Assembly (NCBI GenBank): GCA_910579545.1
Contig: CAJTVI010000007.1
Coordinates: 6,126-70,125, forward strand
Reading direction: 5' to 3'
Length of the DNA: 64,000 nucleotides
Source of the DNA: an uncultured Oscillospiraceae bacterium
GTDB taxonomy: Bacteria > Bacillota > Clostridia > Oscillospirales > Ruminococcaceae
Numbering within the stretch: the first letter of the stretch is position 1; every line of letters begins with the position of its first letter. Shown one piece after another: positions 8,114-16,380 of this stretch. The position numbers and the translations under genes were made by a program. The notes under the pieces were generated by a model. It did no database searches and was not told the origin of the DNA. It was given only the letters and a program-made list of their open reading frames with translations.

Positions 8114-9799
8114 TCACAGGCCCTCTCTGGCAAAGGAGACGGTTATGCTGGTCCCCGCGCCAACCTCGCTTTGCAGCTTGATTTGCGCGTGATGGTACTG
8201 TGCGATATGCTTGACGATCGACAGCCCCAAACCTGTGCCGCCGGAAGCCTTGGAGCGGCTTTTGTCCACTCGGAAAAAACGTTCAAACACTCTGGCCTGA
8301 TACTCCGGGGGAATGCCGATCCCGGTATCTTTTACGGAAACCGTTGCGCCGGTATCACCTGCCGAAACAGCAACCTCTACTTTGCCGCCGTCTGTGTTGT
8401 ATTTGATTGCGTTGTCTATCAGATTATAGAACATCTCATACAAGAAGCCCCGTACCCCGTTTATCATGGAATCTTCGCCAGTCACGGACAGGGCGATACG
8501 CCGTTCCTCCGCCCGTTCCCGCAGAGCAAAAGCCGCACTGTCCGCAAGCTCCAGAAGGTTTACCTGTTCCTTTGCAGGTGCGATCCCCTCGTCCAGCTGG
8601 GACAGGTGGATGATGTCCTCCACCAGCGTTACCAGCCGTGCCGCCTCTGTGCGGATGACGCCGACAAACTGCGGAACATCCTCTTGCTTGACAAGGCTGT
8701 TCTCCAGCAGTTCGGCGCTGCCCATAATGGATTGCAGAGGGGTTTTCAATTCGTGGGACACGTTGGCGGTAAACTCCCTGCGGCTGCGCTCCGCGGCGGC
8801 CTGTTCTGTTACGTCAAAGGCCAGCAGTACCGTGCCCGCCGCAGTGCCGTCCGCCGTGATCCGGCTGATGTCAAACTGAACCTCCCGGTCATTTCGCACA
8901 GCGCGGATCTCGCTGTGTCCTCCTTCCAGCGCGGCCTGAATGGCAAGATTGATCGTATGGTCACGGTCTACCACAAGAAATTCCTGCCCAACGCAGGAAC
9001 TGCCCGCACGGAAGATCATCCTCGCGGCGGGGTTGATGCTTAAAACGACACCTTTCCTGTCCAGCAGGACAAGCCCCTCGCTCATGTTTTCTGTGATCTG
9101 CTCAAATTCTTCGGTTTTTCTTCTCAACGCCCGAAGCTGTGCCTCGATCTGCCTGTGCTGCTGGTGGATGCGCCCCAGAAGGGGAGATAATTCCTCATAG
9201 GCGTCGTTTTCCAGCGGGTGGTCAAGGTCGAGGGAATTGAGCGGCCGGACGATCCGTTTTGCCATCCGGTCGGCCAGGACGGCAGCAAGGATCACGGCAG
9301 CCAGCCCCACCAGCAGGATCGGCTGAAGCATAGCCAGCGCCAGGGCCAGCACGCTCGCCTGACGGATCGAGATGCGCAGCACGGTCCCATTGTTGAGGGC
9401 CCGGGCATAATAGAGCGTCCGCCGGGTCCATGTATCGGAGTAGCGCACGCTGCTGCTTTCACCCGCGGCAAATGCCTGACGCACCTCCGTCCGGTCCCCG
9501 TGGTTTTCCATCCCTTCGGCCGGTTCCTCCGAGTCAAACAGCACTGTTCCATCCGAGGCGATCCAGGTCAGCCGGTACTCGGGCGTCCAGGTGTAGCGCA
9601 GGTCCCGGGCGGTCAGCTGTTCCAGATAGGCCTGCCCGCCCTGCTCCACCGCGCAGGCCGCCAGCCGCAGCTCATCCTTGAGTTGGTTCATCTGCACCGT
9701 GCCAAAATAGTCGTACAGACAGCCCAGTATCACCGCAAAGCTGCCCAGCAGTACCGTTGCCGCAATGACCAGGGCGGAGCGAAAAATCTTTTTGCTCAT
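8114..9799 (-). CDS. phoR: Phosphate-regulon sensor histidine kinase
   Basis: A 561-residue kinase. It has an N-terminal transmembrane helix (about 8-28), an extracellular sensor loop, a second helix (about 155-180) and a linker with RIVRPLNSLD (HAMP-like). A PAS domain follows (ENMSEGLVLLDRKGVV), then HisKA with the His in FTANVSHELKTPLQS, then HATPase with NLIDNAIKY and GTGLGLSIVKHI. The ATG at 9799 overlaps the phoB stop; the longer in-frame extension would lie inside phoB. With PhoU, PhoB and Pst encoded directly upstream, it is the phosphate-starvation sensor. It is the last gene of the unit. Confidence 0.92.
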   Translation of the reverse strand: MSKKIFRSALVIAATVLLGSFAVILGCLYDYFGTVQMNQLKDELRLAACAVEQGGQAYLEQLTARDLRYTWTPEYRLTWIASDGTVLFDSEEPAEGMENHGDRTEVRQAFAAGESSSVRYSDTWTRRTLYYARALNNGTVLRISIRQASVLALALAMLQPILLVGLAAVILAAVLADRMAKRIVRPLNSLDLDHPLENDAYEELSPLLGRIHQQHRQIEAQLRALRRKTEEFEQITENMSEGLVLLDRKGVVLSINPAARMIFRAGSSCVGQEFLVVDRDHTINLAIQAALEGGHSEIRAVRNDREVQFDISRITADGTAAGTVLLAFDVTEQAAAERSRREFTANVSHELKTPLQSIMGSAELLENSLVKQEDVPQFVGVIRTEAARLVTLVEDIIHLSQLDEGIAPAKEQVNLLELADSAAFALRERAEERRIALSVTGEDSMINGVRGFLYEMFYNLIDNAIKYNTDGGKVEVAVSAGDTGATVSVKDTGIGIPPEYQARVFERFFRVDKSRSKASGGTGLGLSIVKHIAQYHHAQIKLQSEVGAGTSITVSFAREGL

Positions 9800-10470
9800 G
9801 GTGTCAGCTCCCATCGGTATCCCACATTCCGAACCGTTGCGATCCCCGCGCCATATCCCCCCAGCTTCTGCCGGAGCGTCTTGATGTGCATATCCACCGT
9901 CCGCGTTTCCCCGGTGTAATCTACACCCCAAACGCCGGACAAAAGTTGTTCTCTGGTGAACGCGACACCGGGGCGGGAGAGGAACAGCCGGAGAAGTTCA
10001 AATTCTTTGTAGGTAAGGCAGACGCGTTCCCCGTCTGCAGTAACTGTCCGTTCTTCCAGATCGACCGTCAGGCCGCCGGCCGTCAGCTGCCTTGCGGCAG
10101 GCGCGGGCTGGCACCGGCGCAAAACGGCCTTGACCCGTGACACCATCTCCATCATGCCAAAGGGTTTGACCAGGTAATCGTCCGCACCCAGATCCAGGCT
10201 TTGGATCTTGTCGTATTCCGCGCCCTTGGCGGTAGCCATAATGACCGGAATATCCGCAAACCGCGCCGATGCTTTCATCCGCCGCAGCAGTTCCACGCCG
10301 TTGATCCCCGGCAGCATAACGTCCAAAAGCACAAGCTCCGGCCTTTCGGTTTCCATTGCTGCCAGGAACGCTCCGCCGTCCTCAAAGCCCCTGGCCTCAA
10401 AGCCGGTGGAGCGCAGGGTGTAAAGCTCGATATCCCGGATGCTGGCATCGTCCTCTACACACCAGATCAT
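9796..10470 (-). CDS. phoB: Phosphate-regulon response regulator, OmpR/PhoB type
   Basis: A 224-residue regulator. The receiver domain has CVEDDASI at the N-terminus, the phospho-acceptor Asp in LVLLDVMLPG (about 51) and the Lys in DDYLVKPF (about 102). The winged-helix domain (about 130-222) ends with the usual SGVWGVDY, TRTVDMHIKTLRQKL and TVRNVGYRWE. It overlaps phoU upstream and phoR downstream by ATGA each. AAAGGAG precedes the ATG. It should bind the TTTTAC repeats upstream of pstS. Confidence 0.93.
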   Translation of the reverse strand: MIWCVEDDASIRDIELYTLRSTGFEARGFEDGGAFLAAMETERPELVLLDVMLPGINGVELLRRMKASARFADIPVIMATAKGAEYDKIQSLDLGADDYLVKPFGMMEMVSRVKAVLRRCQPAPAARQLTAGGLTVDLEERTVTADGERVCLTYKEFELLRLFLSRPGVAFTREQLLSGVWGVDYTGETRTVDMHIKTLRQKLGGYGAGIATVRNVGYRWELTP

Positions 10471-11123
10471 AGCGTTTCTCCTTTATGCTCGCCTGTCACG
10501 GCAAAGATCACCCATTCCGCAATATTGACCGCGTGATCTCCGATGCGTTCCAGATACTTGTCGATCATCAGCAAATCAAGCGCGTGTTCGCCACATTCTG
10601 GGCTTTCCGCAATGTTCCCAATCAGCACCTGCTTCACCTGGTCGAAGCACTTGTCTACAATATCATCATGGTCGATCACCAGCCTGGCGCGGGCAGTATC
10701 TTTCTGAACATAGGAATCCACGCTCTCTGTGACCATCCTGATGACCTGTGCCGCCATTTCCCGGATATGGCCCACATCCTCCGGTACATATCCCTGGGCC
10801 AACATCGCCAGAATGATCTCCGCAATGTCCGCCGCCTGATCTCCGATTCGCTCCATATCCGTGATGATCTTCATGGCGGCGGAGATCTGCCGCAGGTCGC
10901 GGGCCACCGGCTGCTGTTGGAGCAGCAGCTTCAGACACAGCGTTTCAATGTCCCGCTCCATCTGGTCGATCTCGCCCTCCAATGGCTTGACTGTTTCCGC
11001 CAACGCAGGATCGCCAGCATCCAACGCCTTTGCCGCGTTGGAGATGGCCTCCTCGCACAGCGCCCCCATCTGGATCAGTTCCGTATTCAGAAGGGCAAGC
11101 TGGCTGTCAAATCTGCTTCGCAT
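10467..11123 (-). CDS. phoU: Phosphate signalling regulator PhoU
   Basis: A 218-residue all-helical protein with the two PhoU repeats; both carry the metal-binding ERIGDxAxxIAE motif (MERIGDQAADIAEI and LERIGDHAVNIAEW). PhoU links Pst transporter state to PhoR and inhibits it when phosphate is plentiful. The start could be GTG at 11126 or ATG at 11123; GGGAGG spacing favours the ATG, which overlaps the pstB stop by one base. Confidence 0.95.
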   Translation of the reverse strand: MRSRFDSQLALLNTELIQMGALCEEAISNAAKALDAGDPALAETVKPLEGEIDQMERDIETLCLKLLLQQQPVARDLRQISAAMKIITDMERIGDQAADIAEIILAMLAQGYVPEDVGHIREMAAQVIRMVTESVDSYVQKDTARARLVIDHDDIVDKCFDQVKQVLIGNIAESPECGEHALDLLMIDKYLERIGDHAVNIAEWVIFAVTGEHKGETL

Positions 11124-11878
11124 CACCCAAACCTCCCGGTAATATAATCCTCTGTTCGCTGGTTTTCCGGCTGAGAAAACAGCTTTTCCGTCTCGCCATA
11201 CTCGATCAGTTCCCCCAGCAGAAAGAACGCTGTGCGGTCGGAAATGCGCACCGCCTGCTGCATATTGTGGGTCACGATGACAATAGTGTATCGCTCTTTC
11301 AGCTGTATTGCAAGCTCCTCAATTTTGGAGGTGGAGATAGGGTCGAGGGCGCTGGTGGGTTCGTCCATCAGCAATATCTTCGGCTCCACCGCCAGGGCAC
11401 GGGCGATGCAAAGCCGCTGCTGCTGGCCCCCGGACAGTCCCAGGGCGTTCCTTTTCAGCCGGTCTTTCACCTCGTCCCAAATTGCCGCGTCCCGGAGGGA
11501 GTGCTCCACAAGGTCATCCAGCTTGGCCTTGCTTTTGACGCCGTGGGTGCGGGGGCCGTAGGCAATGTTGTCATAAATGCTCATGGGGAAAGGGTTGGGC
11601 TTTTGGAACACCATGCCGATCTCCCGGCGCAGGGCGTTCACGTCCAGGCCGGGAGCAAAAATATCCGTATCCTGATACCGCACCTCCCCGGTGACCTTCA
11701 CGCCGGGTACAAGGTCGTTCATGCGGTTCAGCGTTTTGAGAAAGGTGGACTTTCCGCAGCCGGAAGGTCCAATCAGGGCGGTGATGTTGTTCTCCGGGAT
11801 CTGGATATCGATATTCTTCAATGCCTGGGCGTTGCCATACCACAGGCATAGATTTTTTGCGGTGATCGCGTTGCTCAT
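11123..11878 (-). CDS. pstB: Phosphate ABC transporter ATP-binding protein
   Basis: A 251-residue ABC ATPase, full length for PstB. Walker A is GPSGCGKST, the signature is LSGGQQQRLCIARAL, and Walker B is ILLMDEPTSALD, followed by a His switch in VIVTHNM. It energises phosphate import through PstC and PstA. The frame is open far upstream, but the ATG at 11878 overlaps the pstA stop and gives the normal N-terminus (ITAKNLCLWYG). Confidence 0.96.
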   Translation of the reverse strand: MSNAITAKNLCLWYGNAQALKNIDIQIPENNITALIGPSGCGKSTFLKTLNRMNDLVPGVKVTGEVRYQDTDIFAPGLDVNALRREIGMVFQKPNPFPMSIYDNIAYGPRTHGVKSKAKLDDLVEHSLRDAAIWDEVKDRLKRNALGLSGGQQQRLCIARALAVEPKILLMDEPTSALDPISTSKIEELAIQLKERYTIVIVTHNMQQAVRISDRTAFFLLGELIEYGETEKLFSQPENQRTEDYITGRFG

Positions 11879-12735
11879 AGCGCCCTCCTTTTCTTGAAAT
11901 ACCGGCCCGCCAGCACAGCGGACAGGTTGACCGCCAGCGTCAGCAGCATCAGAATGGCGGCGATGGCGAAGGCCACGCCAAACTCCCCCTGCTCCTTCGC
12001 GTAGACATACAGCGCCACGGTGAGGGTGGCCCCCGGGCTGGCCAGGCCGGTAAAAAAGCCGTTCAGCGCATGGGCAAAGCCCGCCGTAAACAGCAGCGCC
12101 GCCGATTCGCCCAGCATGCGCCCCACCGACAGGATGCAGCCGGTGATGATGCCGTCCGCACAGCCGGGCAGCACCACGGTGCGGATGACCCGCCACTTTC
12201 CGGCCCCCAGGCCAAAGGCCCCCTCCCGGTAGCTCTGGGGCACGGTTTTCAGGCTTTCTTGTGTCGTTCGCATGATGGTGGGCAGGTTCATGATGACCAG
12301 GGTCAGCGCACCCGCCAGCAGAGAGGTCCCGAACACGCCGGCAAATGCCAGCATCCCCACAAGGCCGTAGATGATGGAGGGGATGCCGGAGAGAGTTTCG
12401 GCTGCGTATTCGATAACAGACACCAGACGCTTATTTGCGGCGTACTCGGTCAGGTAGACCGCCGCCCCCGCCCCTACGGGCAGGACGATCAGCAGGGCGG
12501 CAAGGATGATGTAGATGGTGTTCAGAATATCCGGCAGGATGCCAATGGTGCCCGCCAGATAGCTGGGCTTGGTGGTCAGCAGCTCCCAGGTCAGATTGGG
12601 GAGGCCCGCCGCCAGCACGAAGCCCACCAGAAACAGCGCCAGGGCGCACACCAGCAGCACCGACAGGACACACAGCAGCTTCATCGTGCCGGTATAGGCC
12701 CTCCGGAGCGGCGAGATCGGTCTGTCCAGCATCAT
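11875..12735 (-). CDS. pstA: Phosphate ABC transporter permease
   Basis: A 286-residue permease with six hydrophobic helices. The EAA-type cytoplasmic loop TTQESLKTVPQSYREGAFGLGAGKWRVI contacts PstB. Its ATG overlaps the pstC stop (ATGA). It forms the membrane channel with PstC. Confidence 0.94.
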   Translation of the reverse strand: MMLDRPISPLRRAYTGTMKLLCVLSVLLVCALALFLVGFVLAAGLPNLTWELLTTKPSYLAGTIGILPDILNTIYIILAALLIVLPVGAGAAVYLTEYAANKRLVSVIEYAAETLSGIPSIIYGLVGMLAFAGVFGTSLLAGALTLVIMNLPTIMRTTQESLKTVPQSYREGAFGLGAGKWRVIRTVVLPGCADGIITGCILSVGRMLGESAALLFTAGFAHALNGFFTGLASPGATLTVALYVYAKEQGEFGVAFAIAAILMLLTLAVNLSAVLAGRYFKKRRAL

Positions 12736-13604
12736 GACCCCTCCTTGTCCCGTTTGAGGAAGAAATTCAGCGCGGCGTTGATCAGCATGATAAACAGGAA
12801 CAGTACCAGGGCGATGGAGAACAGCGCCTGCCTTTGCAGGCCGCTGGAATAGGACATCTCGCTGGCCACCGCTGTGGTGAGGAAACGGACGCTCTCAAAC
12901 AGCGCGGGCATATTGGCCGCGTTGCCGGACACCATCATCACCGCCATAGCTTCCCCGATGGCCCGCCCAACTCCCAGCACCACCGCCGCCGCGATGCCGC
13001 TTCGCGCCGCGGGCACGGATACCCGGAACCAGGTTTCGGTCGGGGTCGCGCCGAGGGCCAGGGAGGCGTCCTCGTACTCCTGAGGGACTGCCTCCAGCGC
13101 CGTAATAGATACTTTGATGATGGAGGGCAGGATCATGATCGCCAAAACGATGATCGCCGCCAGCAGACTGGCCCCGTCCGGCACATGAAAGAGCCGCCGG
13201 ATGCCCGGTACAAGCACCAGCATCCCCACCAGACCGTAGACCACCGAGGGAATGCCCGCCAGGAGGCTGACGGCGGATCCCGCAACGGCTTTCACCTTTG
13301 CGGGGGCCATTTTTGCCAGATACACCGCCGCGAAAAACCCTACCGGAACGCCGAACAGGATGGCCCCCGCCGTGCCGTAAACACTGGTGAGAATGAACGG
13401 GAGGATGCCGTATGAGGGCTGCGCGGCGGTGGATTCCCATCTGTCACCCAGCAAAAAAGGTAAGAGTCCGATTCGCCGGATGGCAGGGATGCCAGAGGCC
13501 ACCAGATAGGCGGTAATCAGCAATACACAGCCCACCGTGACCAGCCCAAGCACCAGGAATATCCCATGGACCGCGGTTTCCAGCAGTTGCTTTTTTCGTT
13601 CCAT
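12732..13604 (-). CDS. pstC: Phosphate ABC transporter permease
   Basis: A 290-residue permease with six helices and the PstC EAA loop ALEAVPQEYEDASLALGATPTETWF. The ATG at 13604 is chosen; an in-frame TTG at 13610 overlaps the pstS stop as TTGA and is a possible alternative. It works with PstA, PstB and the lipoprotein PstS. Confidence 0.93.
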   Translation of the reverse strand: MERKKQLLETAVHGIFLVLGLVTVGCVLLITAYLVASGIPAIRRIGLLPFLLGDRWESTAAQPSYGILPFILTSVYGTAGAILFGVPVGFFAAVYLAKMAPAKVKAVAGSAVSLLAGIPSVVYGLVGMLVLVPGIRRLFHVPDGASLLAAIIVLAIMILPSIIKVSITALEAVPQEYEDASLALGATPTETWFRVSVPAARSGIAAAVVLGVGRAIGEAMAVMMVSGNAANMPALFESVRFLTTAVASEMSYSSGLQRQALFSIALVLFLFIMLINAALNFFLKRDKEGS

Positions 13605-13606
13605 GG

Positions 13607-14413
13607 TCAATTTGCCGCCACAGCGCCCGCGCCGGAGATCAGCTCCGCCGCGTCAGGGGAGATCGCGAAGTCAAAAAACTTCTGCGCCGGTTCCGAAAGG
13701 GGCGCGTCCGTTTTTGTGACCAGAACAAAGGGCCGCTGGATGACATAGCTGCCGTCCTTCACCGTGTCCTCGGTGGGGGCCACGCCGCCTACCGTGACAG
13801 CCCGAACCGTGTCCTTGACCGAGGCAAGGGAGGCGTAGCCGATGGCGTCCGGGTTTTGGGACACGGCGGTGATCACATCGCCGGTGGAGGTCAGCTCCTG
13901 GCGGTACTGGCAAGCGTCCTCGGTGTCGGTGATGGATTCAAAGCCGTCCCTGGTTCCGCTGCCCGCCTCCCGGCCAATGAGGACGATCTCCGCGTCCTGC
14001 CCTCCCACATCCTTCCAGTTGGTGATCTTGCCGGTATATATTTTGGCGATGGTATCCACATTGAGATCGGAAACAGGGTTATCGGGGTTGACGATCACCG
14101 CGATGCCGTCATAGGCCAGAATGGTTTCCGTCAGGCCGCTGCTTTTCTCATCTTCCTTTAGGGCACGGCTGGAAAGGCCGATGTCGCAGCGTCCCTCCTG
14201 CACCGCCTGGATGCCCGAGCCGGAGCCGGTGGGGTTGTAGGTAAAGGCCACGCCGCTGTTCTGCGCCTCAAACGCTTCGCCCAGCGCGCCGATCACCTTC
14301 TCCATCGAGGTGGAGCCATCGGTGGTGACAGCGCCGGACGTTTTCTGCGCGCACCCGGCCATGACCGACAGGGCCAGCGCGGCGGCCAGCATAAGGCTTG
14401 CAAATTTTTTCAT
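13607..14413 (-). CDS. pstS: Phosphate-binding lipoprotein
   Basis: A 268-residue extracellular phosphate receptor anchored by lipid. The signal peptide ends in the lipobox VMAGC, with Cys at residue 21. The binding protein has the phosphate-contacting motif TDGSTSMEKV near the start and EAGSGTRDGFES in the second lobe; GSGSGIQAVQEG also fits PstS. AAGGGGG precedes the ATG at 14413; the frame is open upstream, but this start gives a proper signal peptide. It is the first gene of the operon, behind the Pho box. Confidence 0.95.
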   Translation of the reverse strand: MKKFASLMLAAALALSVMAGCAQKTSGAVTTDGSTSMEKVIGALGEAFEAQNSGVAFTYNPTGSGSGIQAVQEGRCDIGLSSRALKEDEKSSGLTETILAYDGIAVIVNPDNPVSDLNVDTIAKIYTGKITNWKDVGGQDAEIVLIGREAGSGTRDGFESITDTEDACQYRQELTSTGDVITAVSQNPDAIGYASLASVKDTVRAVTVGGVAPTEDTVKDGSYVIQRPFVLVTKTDAPLSEPAQKFFDFAISPDAAELISGAGAVAAN

Positions 14414-14446
14414 GGTTTTTATTCCCCCTTCGATTTTTGACTGCAA

Positions 14447-14506
14447 AAAAAGGATACCGCTGTCCTGTAAAAACCAAAAGGCAGATTTTGTAAAATCAAG
14501 GTAAAA
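14447..14506 (-). promoter_or_regulatory. Candidate Pho box and promoter of the pst-pho operon
   Basis: On the minus strand, TTTTAC occurs three times. The plus-strand coordinates of its complement GTAAAA are 14501-14506, 14490-14495 and 14467-14472, giving offsets of 11 and 23 bp, about one and two helical turns. A TATCCT -10-like hexamer follows 11 bp after the last copy. This layout, with direct repeats replacing the -35, is typical of PhoB/PhoP-activated promoters. Binding is inferred. Confidence 0.6.
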
Positions 14507-14545
14507 TCGCCGCGCTGATGCCAAGAGTTGGGGCAGATCAAAAAA

Positions 14546-14582
14546 CGTGGCAAAACCACTCGCAAAGAATGGTTTTGCCACG
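14546..14582. repeat. Perfect 13-bp inverted repeat
   Basis: CGTGGCAAAACCA and TGGTTTTGCCACG are separated by 11 bases. It lies between the Pho box and the 40-bp repeat at the edge of the inserted methyltransferase region. It has no T-run on either side, so it is more likely an operator or element end than a terminator. Confidence 0.6.
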
Positions 14583-14652
14583 CCGGGCGCCCGTTCCAAA
14601 CAAGCGCCGTCTTTTTCGCACGCCTGGGCCGCCCTCTCAGCCGCCGCCCTGT

Positions 14653-14692
14653 CCCGCCGCCTCCACCCGCAGCGCCGCGCGGGCGGGCAGGC
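14653..14692. repeat. 40-bp direct repeat, left copy (fragment of the NusG-II gene 3' end)
   Basis: This is identical over 40 bases to 15667-15706, which is the 3' coding end of the NusG domain II gene. It contains the motif for RVEAAG and its upstream codons but is not attached to a gene here. Together the two copies flank the low-GC methyltransferase. Confidence 0.85.
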
Positions 14693-14727
14693 GGGCAGCG
14701 GTTTTCCCTTATGCGGTTTTCAAATTA

Positions 14728-15381
14728 TCATTTGAAAAGATCCACCACGATCGACATTGCCCTGTAAGGGTTCTGAACCCTTGGGTCATGATCCGGCGTC
14801 CGTTTCACATAGCCTTTTGTATAGTCGATCTTTTTTGTGACCGAATTGTCGTTTTCATCATAGTAGTGATAAAACTCATACTCTTTAAAATTTGTCTTTT
14901 CGATCAGCGAGCGTACCTTTTCATAGGTAGGGAACCACACATGCCCTCCCCCTGTTACTTTCCCATCCTTATATCTGCTGCGTCTGCCGCCGCCCGCATC
15001 AAAGATGATATTTCCGTTTTCATCCTTTACACTTCTGTCGCGCAGAAGGTCGCAGCCATAATCCGGCACGGAAAGCCGGAAATACGCTCCTTTTTTCAAT
15101 ACCCTGTATATCTCATTGATCACATCAACCAGTTGGTCGTATTCAATATGCTCAAACACGTCCTCTGCCTGGTATGCGTCAACGCTGTTGTCGGGGAGCG
15201 GATAGGGCGCACATATATTATGCCATATCGTTCTTTTATTGGCCCTTCTGATAGACAGCCCCACAATGCCGTCTATATCATACTCCTTCTGCCCGGGAAT
15301 ATCGCCCGCGTACAGGAAGATTCTGTCCCAATCCTTGATATCGTCAAAGGTCAACCATATGATTTTGTTAAACACTTTCAT
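14728..15381 (-). CDS. Class I SAM-dependent methyltransferase (type 11-like)
   Basis: A 217-residue protein with the second half of a Rossmann methyltransferase fold: LPDNSVDAYQAEDVFEHI (motif IV/post-motif pattern), then INEIYRVLKKGAYFRLSVPD (motif V and VI, the typical RVLKPGG-like turn). The glycine-rich SAM motif I is degenerate (DIDGIVGLSIR). The substrate is unknown; similar genes occur in polysaccharide and lipid modification. Base composition is far lower in GC than both neighbours, and the gene sits between 40-bp direct repeats, so it looks acquired. AGGAAAGGGA precedes the ATG at 15381. Confidence 0.75.
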   Translation of the reverse strand: MKVFNKIIWLTFDDIKDWDRIFLYAGDIPGQKEYDIDGIVGLSIRRANKRTIWHNICAPYPLPDNSVDAYQAEDVFEHIEYDQLVDVINEIYRVLKKGAYFRLSVPDYGCDLLRDRSVKDENGNIIFDAGGGRRSRYKDGKVTGGGHVWFPTYEKVRSLIEKTNFKEYEFYHYYDENDNSVTKKIDYTKGYVKRTPDHDPRVQNPYRAMSIVVDLFK

Positions 15382-15446
15382 TTTTAATCCCTTTCCTGTA
15401 AACAGCACAAAGTTGAAAGGGCCAAAAAAGAGGCCTTTTCGGATAA

Positions 15447-15475
15447 AGTCTACCGGACTTTGTGCGGCTTGTCAA
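15447..15475 (-). promoter_or_regulatory. Promoter of the methyltransferase gene
   Basis: On the minus strand, -35 TTGACA (15470-15475), a 17-bp spacer, and -10 TAGACT (15447-15452). A GCACAAAGT/ACTTTGTGC inverted repeat (15405-15413 and 15453-15461) lies in the leader and spacer. Confidence 0.6.
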
Positions 15476-15662
15476 GCTGTTTTGTACAAAAGCCCGCCGG
15501 GAACAGGCGGGCGGTTTGAGACCGCTGAAAGAGCAATAGACCGTAAAATTTTATCCGGCATATTTCCCGGTTTTTTATACTTCACACCACAATGGGGTCA
15601 TTCCCCCTGTGGCGGGGCATGCATGATCGTCCTTTTTCTGAGACGGCGGGCAGGCCTTTGGC

Positions 15663-16067
15663 TCACCCCGCCGCCTCCACCCGCAGCGCCGCGCGGGCGG
15701 GCAGGCAGGCGGCCCAGTCCCCCTCGGCCGAGAGCCAGCCAAAGCCCTCGCAGGTGTGGTCCGGGCAGGGGGAGTCCACAAACCGGACGCGCCCGCCTGC
15801 CACCTCTAAGTGGATGGTATACCCCACCGCCGCAATATCATATCGGGCGTCCTTGTCCAGCGGCAGCACCTGCTCGGCCTGCGCCGCCCCCTCGCCCACC
15901 GTGAGCACCGCCTGCACCCGCGGGCCGGTCCTTCCCAGCGCCCGCAGCCCCAGCAGGGCCAGGGCCAGCGCGGCCACCGCCGCCGCAAACAGCAGGTTCT
16001 TGCGCCAGACGGCCATCGGCCGCCGGGGCGGGTCTGGATTTTTGGGCGCTGGCTGTGCCGGGCGCAT
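15663..16067 (-). CDS. NusG domain II-containing protein
   Basis: A 134-residue protein with a short basic N-terminus, one membrane anchor (about 23-44, NLLFAAAVAALALALLGL) and an exported NusG_II-like beta domain. The domain carries the conserved cysteine pair SPCPDHTCEGFGW and the later DWAACLPARAALRV. Proteins of this type often lie near Rnf or thiamine/FMN-lipid (ApbE) genes in Firmicutes; here rnf is 2.4 kb away. The function is unknown. AAGGGAG selects the ATG at 16067; an internal ATG at the start of AVWRKN is possible. Its 3' end is partly duplicated at 14653-14692. Confidence 0.8.
   Translation of the reverse strand: MRPAQPAPKNPDPPRRPMAVWRKNLLFAAAVAALALALLGLRALGRTGPRVQAVLTVGEGAAQAEQVLPLDKDARYDIAAVGYTIHLEVAGGRVRFVDSPCPDHTCEGFGWLSAEGDWAACLPARAALRVEAAG
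15667..15706. repeat. 40-bp direct repeat, right copy
   Basis: This is identical to 14653-14692 and lies inside the 3' end of the NusG-II gene, so it is the presumed original copy. The spacing between copies is 1,014 bp. Confidence 0.85.
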
Positions 16068-16137
16068 GCCGCCATCTCCCTTCCGTTTGGATAAACCGCG
16101 TTGCCCGGCGGGCCGGGCGATGCTTTTTATGCGCAAA

Positions 16138-16278
16138 GAGCCGTCCCCCCTCGTCGGCCGCCGGCCGGGTGCGTGGGAGCAGTCTCTCAAGGCAACAGGA
16201 CCCCTGCCCCGAAAGCCTTTCGAGACTCTCCCCCGCGCCCTGCCCTGGTACCGCAAAACTCCTTGAAATGGACGCTCC
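16138..16278 (-). repeat. Dispersed palindromic element, copy 2 of 3
   Basis: The same element as 3215-3355, in opposite orientation. The conserved core reads, on this strand, CGGGTGCGTGGGAGCAGTCT, then CTCAAGGCAACAGGACCCCT, then AAGCCTTTCGAGACTCTCCC. The outer ends GAGCCGTCC and GGACGCTC form an imperfect inverted repeat. It lies between the NusG-II gene start and the promoter of the dipeptidase. Confidence 0.8.
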
Positions 16279-16314
16279 TGCTTTTTTATAAGTATAGCAA
16301 AAAAACCGCCCGGG

Positions 16315-16323
16315 TGGTATAAT
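16315..16323 (+). promoter_or_regulatory. Extended -10 promoter of the dipeptidase gene
   Basis: TGGTATAAT with no convincing -35. A CGGGCGGC/GCCGCCCG hairpin and AAAGGGG ribosome site follow before the ATG at 16381. Confidence 0.6.
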
Positions 16324-16380
16324 ACAAACAACAAAACATCGGCGGGCGGCCGTGCCGCCCGGAAAGGGGCTTGATCTTCC

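Noticed and set aside
14518..15387. Plus-strand frame antisense to the methyltransferase
   Set aside because: The opposite strand has a recognisable methyltransferase fold with promoter and ribosome site.
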